Numbered from the stretch's first letter, positions 8,425-16,387 are shown. The stretch is 64,000 nt of DNA from Robertmurraya dakarensis (GCF_900156875.1 NZ_LT707409.1:200157-264156); one strand, 5' to 3'. Made by a program: numbers and translations. Notes: generated by a model from the letters alone, not told the origin.

Positions 8425-8715
8425 TTAGCTAACAGGATTCATGGCTCTTAAAATTAAGGAATAAAGCAGGTAAACTCCTAAATAGGCTCCTGTTAGTAAG
8501 AATAAGGGATTGAGGAATAAACCATGAATATTGGTCATAAATACTGTATCATCCTTGATTATGTTGTATAAGGCGATGGAAGCAATATTTCCGAAAAGAA
8601 GTGCTGACAGAATAGCGGCTATAGTAAACAAGATTTGAAACTTTGAGTCCTTTCTATGAAGTACCACCATTATGACAGGAATAACCACACTACCTGTTAT
8701 GATAAGTATTTTCAT
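8425..8715 (-). CDS. Small three-helix membrane protein
   Basis: 96 residues from the second of two adjacent ATG codons (8715), which has the best distance to GAGGTG. Three hydrophobic segments are visible (residues about 1-18, 27-50 and 65-90) with a short charged turn (HRKDSKFQ) between the first two. No family is recognised with confidence. It faces away from the MFS gene, with about 190 bases of divergent promoter region between them. Confidence 0.55.
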   Translation of the reverse strand: MKILIITGSVVIPVIMVVLHRKDSKFQILFTIAAILSALLFGNIASIALYNIIKDDTVFMTNIHGLFLNPLFLLTGAYLGVYLLYSLILRAMNPVS

Positions 8716-8903
8716 CATGATCACCTCGACTTTCATTCTTCTCTAAAACGTTCCAAACTATGCTCGAGGCCTAAATTAAAGGAAAGAAACTATCTCACTT
8801 CAAAAAACCATAGCTTCGAATTGCAAACTAAATGTAAAAACTGGTTCCTTCTTACCTCTAAATCCATATATATAGAATAAAAGCCTAACAGGAGTAGTCA
8901 GCA

Positions 8904-10166
8904 TTGGATAAACAAAATAGCGCATTTAGATGGATTGTGTTTGCTTCTGTCTTGTTTACTTATGTATTGATGTCGAGTCAGCGGACCGCACCAGGATTGA
9001 TTACGGATCAGATAATGTTGGATTTTCAGGTTACAGCCACCACGATTGGGTTGATAACGAGCATTCAATTTTTTGTGTATACGGGATTGCAAATTCCGAT
9101 GGGGATTCTGGCTGATCGGTTTGGACCGAATTTTTTCCTGCTAATGGGTGCCCTGCTTACAGGTGCAGGAACAATGATTTACAGCCTTGGTACGCATGAA
9201 TATATTTTGTTTTTGGCCAGGATCATGATAGGAATTGGAGATTCGACCATTTGGGTCAATATGGTGCTGATTTTAAGCCAATGGTTTAGTGCAAAGGAAT
9301 TTACAAAATTGATTGGTATAACTGCTATGACAGGAAGCCTTGGTTTTCTTATAGCGACAGTACCGTTTTCCTTATTAATCGAATTCCTTGGCTGGAGGGC
9401 ATCATTTTTCTCAGCTGGACTGCTGCTATGTTTATGCAGCGTTCTCCTTTACTTTGTTCTTTTAAAGAAACCGAAACAATCACTATTTATAAAAAGTGAA
9501 ACAAAACGAGAAAAGACAATGGTGATCCTGCGGAGAGTTTTTTCCAGCCGGCAAGCTTGGGCTTTATTTTGTTGTCACTTCGGGATTGTCGGAACGTATG
9601 TTGGATTTATCAGTTCGTGGGGAGTGCCCTATGGCATGGATATGTACGGAATGACACGGACAGATGCGAGTCAGCTCATGATGCTGGGACTAATCGGGGC
9701 ACTCATTGGAGCTCCTTTAGCTGGATGGATTTCAAGTGTGCTAGAAGCCATTAAACGTCCTTATGTTGTTGTCCACACCATTCTGGTATTAGCATGGTCC
9801 GTCTTTCTTTTATTTAGCGGGAATCCACCTATTTCCTTATTGTATATGCTTTTCTTCATTATTGGCCTTGCCTACGGGGCAAATGCCTTAACTTTTGCTG
9901 CTGTCAGGCAATCTTTTTCTATTAAAGAAGCCGGACTTGTCTCTGGTTTTGCCAACACGGGTGGTTTTTTAAGTGCCGTCTTGCTGCCGAGTATTTTTGG
10001 AAAAATATTGGACTATTTTCAAGTTTCTGGGGATATCAGTTCTGGGTATTATTATGGTTTCATTACACCTGTTATTTTCGCTATGGTTGGTTTACTGGGA
10101 GTTTTGATTTTAAAAGAAAAGCGTCAGTTGCAGGAGGTAAAAACGATATCTACTTACCATAAATAA
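8904..10166 (+). CDS. Major facilitator superfamily transporter
   Basis: 420 residues with twelve predicted membrane helices in two halves of six, separated by a basic loop (KKPKQSLFIKSETKREK) at about 190-210. The MFS motif between helices 2 and 3 is visible as GILADRFGPNFFLL. The sequence resembles the nitrate/organic-anion branch of the family more than drug pumps, but the substrate cannot be read from it. The start is TTG at 8904 behind AGGAG. It is transcribed alone; a weak hairpin without a clear T-run follows at about 10171-10196. Confidence 0.85.
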   Translation: MDKQNSAFRWIVFASVLFTYVLMSSQRTAPGLITDQIMLDFQVTATTIGLITSIQFFVYTGLQIPMGILADRFGPNFFLLMGALLTGAGTMIYSLGTHEYILFLARIMIGIGDSTIWVNMVLILSQWFSAKEFTKLIGITAMTGSLGFLIATVPFSLLIEFLGWRASFFSAGLLLCLCSVLLYFVLLKKPKQSLFIKSETKREKTMVILRRVFSSRQAWALFCCHFGIVGTYVGFISSWGVPYGMDMYGMTRTDASQLMMLGLIGALIGAPLAGWISSVLEAIKRPYVVVHTILVLAWSVFLLFSGNPPISLLYMLFFIIGLAYGANALTFAAVRQSFSIKEAGLVSGFANTGGFLSAVLLPSIFGKILDYFQVSGDISSGYYYGFITPVIFAMVGLLGVLILKEKRQLQEVKTISTYHK

Positions 10167-10308
10167 ACGGCCATGCTTCAAGTGAAGTGTGGCTATTCTT
10201 ATGAGGGAAGGGTTAGTATTCCTTTTCACAGATGGGAACAGTATTTTATGATACAATGATAGGGAAAATGAGTGTTAAATCGAATATTTATGATGGGGCT
10301 AGATAGAT

Positions 10309-10491
10309 ATGAAGCGATATAAGCTAAAGAATAATTTTAAAGGTTTAAAAAAGGGAACACAATTCTATTTAATTGCAGAGTCTGAGTTTATTGGCGTGAA
10401 GGAATTTGTGTTACGAACTAGCGACCTATCGATTAGAATATCTATTAACGAAAAAGAACTGCAGAAGTATTTTACCATAATGTATTATTAA
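10309..10491 (+). CDS. Small basic hypothetical protein, 60 residues
   Basis: A compact 60-residue protein (MKRYKLKNNFKGLKKG start, then alternating hydrophobic residues suggesting a small beta fold). The ribosome site is weak (GGGGC twelve bases upstream). It resembles short Bacillus proteins of unknown function. It lies in the same direction as the next membrane protein gene, 144 bases away. Confidence 0.5.
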   Translation: MKRYKLKNNFKGLKKGTQFYLIAESEFIGVKEFVLRTSDLSIRISINEKELQKYFTIMYY

Positions 10492-10635
10492 CATTGCCGC
10501 TGTGCTTATATAGGATGAATCTGGGAAAGCCTTTGGCTGTATTCTATTGGATGTTTTCGTAATTTTTCGATAATGATCTATATGACCAGAAAGATTCATT
10601 ATAGTGATTATGAAGAAAGGCGAGGGGATCAGTAA

Positions 10636-11004
10636 ATGCAAACTGTTATTACATACGTAATAACCTTGGTTGTGATTGTGATTTCAGTCTTTATTACACT
10701 ACTATTCAAGGTTGAATTAGAAAAGATGTTTCGTGAAAAAAAAGAGGTTACTGCCTTCCATATTTGTAATGTCGTCATTGTTTTAATGGTTGCGTTTATG
10801 ACAAATGCTGTATTTACTATTTACATCATGGAAAATGAATTTAATATGCTATTACAATTAGTCATTCTTTTCTTCATTATTTTACCAATATATCTCATTG
10901 GGTACTTAGCTTTTGAAAAATATAAAATCACCAATCGTAAATATGTAAAAGCTGAGAACGGGAAGGTTCTTATTATCAATGAAAGGTTTTTGAATAGGAA
11001 GTAA
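10636..11004 (+). CDS. Hypothetical membrane protein, 122 residues
   Basis: Three membrane helices (about residues 3-25, 42-65 and 73-95) and a basic cytoplasmic tail ending in NERFLNRK. ATG at 10636 has GGCGAGGGG upstream. No known family is recognised. A short hairpin (TTTCGAT/ATCGAAA) and then an AAGCG/CGCTT stem with T8 follow within 80 bases, so the gene is probably a single transcription unit. Confidence 0.6.
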   Translation: MQTVITYVITLVVIVISVFITLLFKVELEKMFREKKEVTAFHICNVVIVLMVAFMTNAVFTIYIMENEFNMLLQLVILFFIILPIYLIGYLAFEKYKITNRKYVKAENGKVLIINERFLNRK

Positions 11005-11244
11005 AATTTCGATGATATCGAAACTGATTTTAAATGAATACGAATGAAGCGTTTAATCTAAGATGGATGGACGCTTTTTTTTATTGGTGTATTGTATATT
11101 GATAAAGTAGATAGAAAATAATCGATTGAATCTATATTACGAATGAAAGAAAAAATAGATTGATGATAAAATTCAATATATGTGTGTCTCATGCACCTGC
11201 AAAAAGAGATACATATACCAAAGAATAATATTGAGGTGGAGAAC

Positions 11245-11583
11245 GTGAAGAATAAAGTTATTTTGCTAGCATCAGATCAGCTTGGAAAAGGGGAAAAGGA
11301 ATTAGGAGAAGGAATTTTAGAAACCTTTTTTACGATTCTTAAGCAAAAGGAAGAATTGCCTGCTGCTGTTTTTTGCATGAACAGAGGGGTGTTTGCTTTG
11401 ACAGAATATTCGCTTGTTTCTCTTCAATTAAAGGAATTGGAAGAAAAAGGTGTTGATATTCTAGCTTGTAAAACATGTGTAGACTATTATGAGCTGGAGG
11501 ATAAGCTTGCAGTTGGAGAAATCAGCGGGATGGCACAATTTATTGAGCTGGCTTCTAAATATGAGGTTATGACACTCTCATAA
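11245..11583 (+). CDS. yedF: DsrE-type half of YedF (selenium/sulfur metabolism)
   Basis: 112 residues from GTG 11245, chosen over the longer frame because GAGGTGG lies just upstream. It matches the C-terminal DsrE-like domain of YedF: VILLASDQLGKGEKELGE, a segment with VFCMNRGVFAL, and ELEEKGVDILACKTCVDYY with a Cys pair. The closing VGEISGMAQFIEL block is also typical. In many bacteria YedF is one protein of a TusA domain plus this domain; here the TusA part is a separate gene (12860-13105) on the other side of yedE. Family members are linked genomically to selenium use, and the role is probably sulfur or selenium transfer (inference). First gene of a three-gene unit. Confidence 0.85.
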   Translation: MKNKVILLASDQLGKGEKELGEGILETFFTILKQKEELPAAVFCMNRGVFALTEYSLVSLQLKELEEKGVDILACKTCVDYYELEDKLAVGEISGMAQFIELASKYEVMTLS

Positions 11584-11629
11584 GTTAGGTGTCTGACATC
11601 CATTTACATAAAGGAGATGCAGAACATTT

Positions 11630-12856
11630 ATGAAAGTATACAATAAAATCTTTAAGGAGTATTGGAACCCCTATGTGGCGATTAGTATTGCCGGGCTGCT
11701 GAGTGCTTTGTATTTTGGCATAACTGGGACCGTTTGGGCCGTAACCGGAGAGTTTACTAGATTAGGGGGCCATATCTTGCAGTGGTTTGGCGTAGATGTG
11801 TCAGGCTGGGATTATTTCGAACTCATCGGTATCCAGGGATCGCCTATTAGTCGAACAGATGGTTGGATTGTCATTGGGATGCTAGTTGGGGCATTAATGA
11901 TGATCCTACTCAGCGGCAGTTTTAAAATTCGGATGCCAAAACAAAAGCGGCGCATTGTGCAAGGTTTTATCGGGGGAATTATCGCTGGCTTTGGTGCGCG
12001 GCTCGCAATGGGCTGTAACTTAGCTGCCTTTTTTACTGGTGTTCCGCAATTTTCATTTCATGCATGGATTTTTATGTTGACGACTGCAATTGGTACATAT
12101 TTCGGAGTAAAGGTAGTCAATACAAAATGGTGGCTTGGGAAACCGAACCTGCAAAGAAGTAAGGGGAAAAGAGTGGCAGTAAAGAAGAATGCTAACAAAA
12201 CCAATATACAGCCGATTTTAGGTTTGATAGTAGCATGCGTTTATTTAGGAATTATTGTGTACTTTTTCGCAGCAGGCAAGACTCTTTTAGCAGTTGGAGC
12301 AATTGCGGGAGCTGCATTTGGTATTTTAATTGAACGCGGACAAATCTGCTTTACATCTGCTTTCCGTGATATGTGGATCAGCGGCCGTGCAGTCATGTCA
12401 AAAGCAATCGCTGTTGGGATGATGGTCAGTGTCGTCGTTACTTTTATTCATATTCAGACCGGTACAATGCAGATTATTAAAATGGCGGCTCCAAGTACAG
12501 TAATTGGCGGCCTGTTATTCGGATTCGGAATCGTTCTTGCGGGAGGCTGTGAAACAGGAATGATGTATCGTGCAATGGAAGGACAAGTGCTGTTCTGGAT
12601 TGTCGGGGCAGGGAATATTGTCGGAGCAACCTTGCTGTCCTACGGATGGGACCACCTAGGAATCTTTAATGCGCTTGCAGAAGGCTGGCCGGCCGTTAAT
12701 TTAGTAGTAGAGTGGGGACCGGCTGGAGCGTTAGTGGGAACATTGGCGATGTTAGTTCTCTGGTTCTTATTCTCGAACTGGTGGGAAAAACGATTCCGTT
12801 ATGGTACTGGGATCAAGCAGGCAGAAAGACAACATTTCGCACCAAAGGAGGTATAA
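11630..12856 (+). CDS. yedE: YedE-type selenium/thiosulfate transport membrane protein
   Basis: 408 residues and about ten membrane helices, built of two YeeE/YedE repeats. Each repeat has its conserved Cys motif: ARLAMGCNLAAFFTGVPQFS near residue 125-145 and GQICFTSAFRDM near 235-250, with LAGGCETGMMYRAMEGQ near 305. YeeE relatives import thiosulfate; the YedE branch is associated with selenium metabolism genes. ATG at 11630 has AAGGAG upstream. It follows the DsrE gene by 46 bases and precedes the UGA-containing TusA gene by 3 bases, so the three form an operon. Its role here is probably uptake of a sulfur or selenium compound for the two YedF halves (inference). Confidence 0.9.
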   Translation: MKVYNKIFKEYWNPYVAISIAGLLSALYFGITGTVWAVTGEFTRLGGHILQWFGVDVSGWDYFELIGIQGSPISRTDGWIVIGMLVGALMMILLSGSFKIRMPKQKRRIVQGFIGGIIAGFGARLAMGCNLAAFFTGVPQFSFHAWIFMLTTAIGTYFGVKVVNTKWWLGKPNLQRSKGKRVAVKKNANKTNIQPILGLIVACVYLGIIVYFFAAGKTLLAVGAIAGAAFGILIERGQICFTSAFRDMWISGRAVMSKAIAVGMMVSVVVTFIHIQTGTMQIIKMAAPSTVIGGLLFGFGIVLAGGCETGMMYRAMEGQVLFWIVGAGNIVGATLLSYGWDHLGIFNALAEGWPAVNLVVEWGPAGALVGTLAMLVLWFLFSNWWEKRFRYGTGIKQAERQHFAPKEV

Positions 12857-12859
12857 GTT

Positions 12860-13105
12860 TTGTCACAAGAATTTGAAATTGATTACACGTTAGATATTCG
12901 CGGCGAGCCTTGACCATACCCAGTCATTTATGCGCTGGATGCGCTAAAAACGATGAAAATCGGGGAAGTATTAGAGGTCATTGCAGACTGTCCGCAATCC
13001 TTCCGCAGTGTGCCGGAAGAAGCAGTCAAACATGGTTATGAGCTGGTCACCGATCCGGAAAAGGACGGGCAGGATATCTATTTTTATATTAAAGTAATAA
13101 AGTAA
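12860..13105 (+). CDS. yedF: TusA/SirA-type half of YedF with in-frame UGA (probable selenocysteine)
   Basis: 81 residues reading through UGA at 12911-12913. The start is TTG at 12860 behind AAAGGAGGT, three bases after the yedE stop. The frame gives LDIRGEP-UGA-PYPVIYALDALK, then GEVLEVIADCPQSFRSVPEEA and a KHGYELV segment, which match the TusA domain of YedF along its whole length. UGA falls exactly on the catalytic Cys of the CPxP motif (residue 18), the usual place for Sec replacing Cys. Similarity continues undisturbed on both sides, so a frameshift is ruled out. An 8-base-pair hairpin with a bulged U and a GG loop follows (separate entry). A plain Cys-to-stop mutation remains possible; the presence of selA, selB, selC and selD in the genome would settle it. 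Confidence 0.8.
12911..12949 (+). promoter_or_regulatory. Candidate bacterial SECIS element after the UGA codon
   Basis: Stem TTTA/TAAA (12927-12930 with 12945-12948), a single bulged T at 12931, an upper stem GCGC/GCGC (12932-12935 with 12941-12944) and the loop TGGAT. The E. coli fdhF SECIS has the same layout: a bulged U17, a four-pair upper stem and a GGUC loop. Here the bulge is at +21 from the U of UGA and the loop GG at +27/+28, about four bases further out. It lies inside the reading frame, as bacterial SECIS elements do. Confidence 0.65.
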
Positions 13106-13148
13106 AAGATAAGGGGAGTTTCCTTAACGGGGGTTCTCTTTAGAGGTA

Positions 13149-13195
13149 AAAATAAGGTGAGAAATCGTAGTGATTTTCTCACCTTATTTTTTTGG
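13149..13195 (+). terminator. Strong terminator ending the yedE operon
   Basis: Stem AATAAGGTGAGAA...TTCTCACCTTATT with seven T residues. It coincides with the first block of the dispersed repeat. Confidence 0.9.
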
Positions 13196-13507
13196 CAAAC
13201 GCACGGTCAGTCATATAGTAAATAATAACCCGCGAATAGACTGTGTTAAAAAATAAAGGGAAAAATTCCGTTTAAATTGGGAGATATCTATATTTCCTAA
13301 AAATTAAGGGGAGTTTTTCCCTTTATATGATTGGAACCTTTTGGTTTTTCCTTAATTTAGAGAGGATAGCGGGAATTTCTCCTCTTATTTCTGCCTCATA
13401 AGCTCACTTTTATACAATAGCGGGAAATTCTACCCCTAAAAAGCATGGCAAATTTTATATACAAATTACCATGCTTTTTCGTAAGTTATTTAATCTGTTT
13501 TTCACTT
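13149..13507. repeat. Dispersed palindrome-rich repeat, copy 1
   Basis: About 360 bases that match 26848-27156 along most of their length. Shared blocks in order are: a GGTGAG...CTCACC hairpin, AAAAATTCCGYTTAAATWGG, AAGGGGAGYTTTTCC, an inverted CGGGAAWWNCTCC block, GCGGGAAATTCTACC, and CTTTTTC followed by AAGTTATTTAA. The middle blocks are inverted repeats of each other and could fold into a long hairpin. It contains no gene of its own and fills most of the gap 13106-13598. Confidence 0.75.
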
Positions 13508-13598
13508 ATTGCACTTGAAAAGAGTTTCCTTCCTTGCCTTTTTTCGAAAAATTGTCCTAACCATATTGCTTTCAGTCGCTGGCCAATTCTGAAGATGA

Positions 13599-14333
13599 TT
13601 ATAAATATAAACCGCCATCGACAAAAACAACCTGCCCTTGAATCATTTGCAGTTCTGGTTTCGTAATACCATAGATGGTTTCGGTTATATCATCGAATGT
13701 AATATTTCTGCCGCTTGGATTGGCTTTTGCCGCTGCTTCTAGTCTAGCTTTTGCAGAATCACCAAACATTGTTCTAAAGGCTTCTGTGTCAATTGGGCCT
13801 GCAGCAACGATGTTAGCTCGGATGCCGTGTGGTGCTAATTCTTTTGCCATATATTGAATGATGGAATGGGTAAAGGCTTTTGTTGTGCCAAGTGCCGCAT
13901 AATGAGGAATCGCACTTGTTGCACCTTTGCTTGACAATGCAATAATATTGGAACCTCTTTTCAGGAGAGGGCGAACTTCCCGAACGATATCGATCAAGGA
14001 GAGGCTGCTAATTTCAACTGCTTTTCGCCACTCTTCAGGTGGAATTTCCAGTGAATTACCTCGCACAATCCCTGTTGCGCAATGAACAATTAAATCAATG
14101 GAATCAACTTCACTTTTTATGACAGTGCTCATTTCTCTAACTTGGTGGAAATCACCAACATTATATTTTAATAGTATAGGTGTGGCGCCTATTGCAGCCA
14201 CCTCAGCTTTGGCCGCATTTGCTGCATGATCGTCATGGAAATAATTAAGGAGCACCTTATTTCCAGGGGCAGAGAACCGCAACGCGACGGCTTTTCCAAT
14301 GCCTTTTGTGCCGCCAGTAACTAAAATATTCAT
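13599..14333 (-). CDS. Short-chain dehydrogenase, enoyl-ACP reductase (FabL-like) type
   Basis: 244 residues. The N-terminal NAD(P)-binding motif TGGTKGIGKAVA marks the SDR fold. The active site reads IIALSSKGAT then Y145-AALGTT-K152. The Tyr-x6-Lys spacing is that of enoyl-ACP reductases such as FabL and FabI rather than the Tyr-x3-Lys of ordinary SDR enzymes. The C-terminal block IQGQVVFVDGGLYL is typical. It resembles Bacillus FabL in length and layout but is divergent, so it may act on another enoyl thioester. Its ATG directly follows the stop of the EthD gene (TAGATG), so the two are translationally coupled. The shared operon suggests a common small-molecule pathway (inference). Confidence 0.78.
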   Translation of the reverse strand: MNILVTGGTKGIGKAVALRFSAPGNKVLLNYFHDDHAANAAKAEVAAIGATPILLKYNVGDFHQVREMSTVIKSEVDSIDLIVHCATGIVRGNSLEIPPEEWRKAVEISSLSLIDIVREVRPLLKRGSNIIALSSKGATSAIPHYAALGTTKAFTHSIIQYMAKELAPHGIRANIVAAGPIDTEAFRTMFGDSAKARLEAAAKANPSGRNITFDDITETIYGITKPELQMIQGQVVFVDGGLYL

Positions 14334-14657
14334 CTATTTATCCTCTAATAATGTATTGACCTCGAAACCTACCATCGTGACTTTCCCTTTAGCGAAGCTT
14401 TCGAAATCATCATGTGATCTTTTTCCATCTGGAGTTTGCAAGGCCTCCTGCATTGCTTCCTTACTGTCCCATTCCATTGTGGCAATGAGGTGGTATGGAT
14501 TTATACCTTCCATTTGGTCAACGGCTTTACTTACAGAAAGGATTTTCGCATTCGGAATTTTTTTAGCGAGGGGAATATGAACATTAAAGTAATGCTCCTC
14601 CCAACTTTTAATCTCTTCTGGTTTTGGTTTGTGATACATAATTAATAGTCTATACAT
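14334..14657 (-). CDS. EthD-domain protein
   Basis: 107 residues from the internal ATG (14657) that follows AAGGGAG; the upstream frame to 14675 is less likely. The sequence has the dimeric alpha-beta barrel look of the EthD family: YRLLIMYHKPKP, then FNVHIPLAKKIPNAKILSVSK, then HLIATMEWDSKEAMQEALQTPDGKR. EthD proteins are small accessory or degradation enzymes in the modification of aromatic and polyketide compounds. First gene of the pair with the FabL-like enzyme. The substrate is unknown. Confidence 0.8.
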   Translation of the reverse strand: MYRLLIMYHKPKPEEIKSWEEHYFNVHIPLAKKIPNAKILSVSKAVDQMEGINPYHLIATMEWDSKEAMQEALQTPDGKRSHDDFESFAKGKVTMVGFEVNTLLEDK

Positions 14658-14913
14658 TTTGTATTCTCCCTTCATAATTAAATTACTCGTCCTTTTTATT
14701 TATATTGTTGTTTTTTGAAAATTATTTAAATTTAGATAAATAATATGAAAGCTAATCTATAAAGGGAAATCTATTATTCCATTGACAGCCGGAACAATTT
14801 GCATAAATTGATGTCATGGTTGCGCATAGCATGGGATATGATTACACTTTTCTTGGAATTATACATATATTGGTAAGTACTGGGGGAAATAAAGCGATGA
14901 ATGGGGGAGTAAT

Positions 14914-15096
14914 ATGATAACCTTTTTAACCTCGATCATCCCATTGTTATATTCTGTCCTTTTTATTTTTTTGGTGTCCTGGTGTTTTTTTGTTTCTAAA
15001 AAACTAGTACAACAAAACAATGAAATCATTGAACTACTTAAGGAGTTAAATCGTAAAAATCACGATCATCGATCAAGGTATAGGGATGATGAGTAG
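14914..15096 (+). CDS. Small single-pass membrane protein
   Basis: 60 residues. One membrane helix (about residues 4-27, LTSIIPLLYSVLFIFLV) is followed by a charged helical tail (NNEIIELLKELNRKNHDHRSR). A strong site GGGGGAG stands 5 bases before ATG at 14914. Similar single-helix proteins are common in Bacillus; no function is recognised. A bidirectional terminator follows. Confidence 0.65.
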   Translation: MITFLTSIIPLLYSVLFIFLVSWCFFVSKKLVQQNNEIIELLKELNRKNHDHRSRYRDDE

Positions 15097-15112
15097 TTCT
15101 ATATTTACAAAG

Positions 15113-15151
15113 AAATGAAAGGGGACAATAGTCAAAATTCCCCTTTCATTA
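15113..15151. terminator. Bidirectional terminator
   Basis: AATGAAAGGGG/CCCCTTTCATT stem between the small membrane protein gene and the convergent deaminase gene. Confidence 0.75.
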
Positions 15152-15156
15152 ATGAA

Positions 15157-15612
15157 TTAAAGCTGCTTGCTTTTCCATGCCTTCATTGGATTATCTAGCT
15201 CACCTGTCAGGCTCATTTGGATTATTTGAAGACTGCGTTCTTCCCTGGATTTCTTTAATTCGTGATAAATAAACTGCGATTTATCTAAACCTGCTTCAAC
15301 AGCGTCTTCGACAGACTGGCAATAAATGACCTTCTCCATGCCAGCAAAATACATGGCTGTTAAGCACATGGGGCAGGGCTCACCACTAGCATACATCGTA
15401 TACCCGGATAAATCATTTGTCTGCAGCTGTTCCTGTGCTCTCCTAATTGCAAGAAGTTCAGCATGTCCGCTAACATCATACGTTTTGTGAAGTTCGTTTA
15501 CCCCTTCACTTACCACCTTGTTATCTTTGATGAGAACCGCTCCGAAAGGCTGGCCGCCTTCTTTTACATTATTAAGTGCAAGCTCTACTGCTCTTTTCAT
15601 GAATTGATCCAT
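15157..15612 (-). CDS. Nucleoside deaminase of the GuaD/TadA family
   Basis: 151 residues, the usual length. The zinc site of the cytidine-deaminase fold is complete: HAELLAI (His ligand and catalytic Glu) and EPCPMCLTAMYFAG (two Cys ligands). The N-terminal block PFGAVLIKDNKVV and the C-terminal KAWKS resemble Bacillus guanine deaminase GuaD. It should hydrolytically deaminate a purine base such as guanine in the cytoplasm. It lacks the tRNA-binding features that would make it TadA. A GGAGG site lies before the ATG. Transcribed alone. Confidence 0.85.
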   Translation of the reverse strand: MDQFMKRAVELALNNVKEGGQPFGAVLIKDNKVVSEGVNELHKTYDVSGHAELLAIRRAQEQLQTNDLSGYTMYASGEPCPMCLTAMYFAGMEKVIYCQSVEDAVEAGLDKSQFIYHELKKSREERSLQIIQMSLTGELDNPMKAWKSKQL

Positions 15613-15877
15613 ATTACAAAAAACCTCCCTAAATAGATATTCTTAATTGGTAGTATAACTAATTTTGGGAGATAACACATTAGCAGTGGATTTTTCGGAC
15701 AAGAGTCGTTGATTTGAGAGGACAGTGTGTTCGATTCCGTTTTTCATTGCAAAAGGAAGTTTGTTTTCATGAAAATGGGGTATTTATATAAAAATCACTA
15801 TTCGAGAGGTTTTTTAAAGAAACCAAAACGAAAGTGTAATAGTCATAAACAGATATAGTAGCAAGGAGGATTTTATC

Positions 15878-16015
15878 ATGCCCAAGAACAGTAATGAATT
15901 AGATATGGAGTGGATGAAGCTCGTCCAAGAATTTATGGATTCGGATGTAACGAAGGATGAATTTAGACAGTTTTTGGAATTAAAGAAGGCAGAAAAATTA
16001 AAAAGGAAAGATTAG
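15878..16015 (+). CDS. SinI-type anti-repressor, 45 residues (plus strand)
   Basis: A short gene with a perfect AAGGAGG site before ATG at 15878. The 45-residue product contains the SinI signature: NELDMEWMKLVQEFMDS, then VTKDEFRQFLELKK. In B. subtilis SinI, this helix-turn-helix-like dimerisation unit binds SinR and releases matrix genes from repression. It lacks the usual Gly in the turn (DSDVTKDE against ELGLSKEE), so it is a divergent paralogue. A second SinI-type gene lies on the other strand 131 bases away, pointing towards it. No sinR gene lies nearby. Confidence 0.8.
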   Translation: MPKNSNELDMEWMKLVQEFMDSDVTKDEFRQFLELKKAEKLKRKD

Positions 16016-16062
16016 TTGGAGCAGCATAAAGAGGACTGTGTTTAGTTCAGAATACATAATTA

Positions 16063-16125
16063 AATATCCTTTACAATGGGATACGCAGGAAGACCTATAG
16101 CATCCGATCGTAAAGGATATTTTTG
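16063..16125. terminator. Long hairpin between two convergent sinI-like genes
   Basis: A 12-base outer stem (AATATCCTTTAC/GTAAAGGATATT) and inner GGAT/ATCC and GC-GG/CC-GC helices form a rod, followed by T5. It can end both transcripts. The amount of inner structure is unusual for a plain terminator. Confidence 0.7.
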
Positions 16126-16146
16126 TTGTTTTATAGAATCGGGAAT

Positions 16147-16272
16147 TTAAACAACTTTATCTTTCTTTTTATCTATAAAAATCGCACGTACTTCCTCTTT
16201 TGTTAACCCTAGATTCCGAGCTTCCATAATTAAGCTAATCCATTCCTCATCCAATTTGTCATTCTTTCCCAT
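16147..16272 (-). CDS. SinI-type anti-repressor, 41 residues (minus strand)
   Basis: AGGGAGGAATGCCT stands before ATG at 16272. The 41-residue product is an almost canonical SinI domain: DKLDEEWISLIMEARNLG then LTKEEVRAIF, followed by a Lys-rich tail. It should pair with SinR-type repressors through the dimerisation domain and block DNA binding. It differs from the plus-strand neighbour enough that the two are not a recent duplication. There is no adjacent sinR, so the partner must be encoded elsewhere. Confidence 0.88.
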   Translation of the reverse strand: MGKNDKLDEEWISLIMEARNLGLTKEEVRAIFIDKKKDKVV

Positions 16273-16387
16273 AGGCATTCCTCCCTATTTAATCTCCATT
16301 AATCTCTCTATTACGTTAATCATAAATGGCTAAGGTTAAAATTAGGTAAAGAGATAGAAAATTCAGTGATTTTTTCGTGCCGCTTAT

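Noticed and set aside
10171..10196. Terminator after the MFS gene
   Set aside because: The stem is imperfect and there is no T-run, so it is mentioned only in the gene entry.
12911..12913. Reading the TusA UGA as a simple stop with two separate small ORFs
   Set aside because: A 17-residue product would be pointless, and the domain continues without any frame change and with a SECIS-like hairpin. Not excluded, but less likely.
13445..13666. 73-codon plus-strand frame
   Set aside because: It overlaps the repeat and the antisense of the FabL-like gene; no ribosome site or family.
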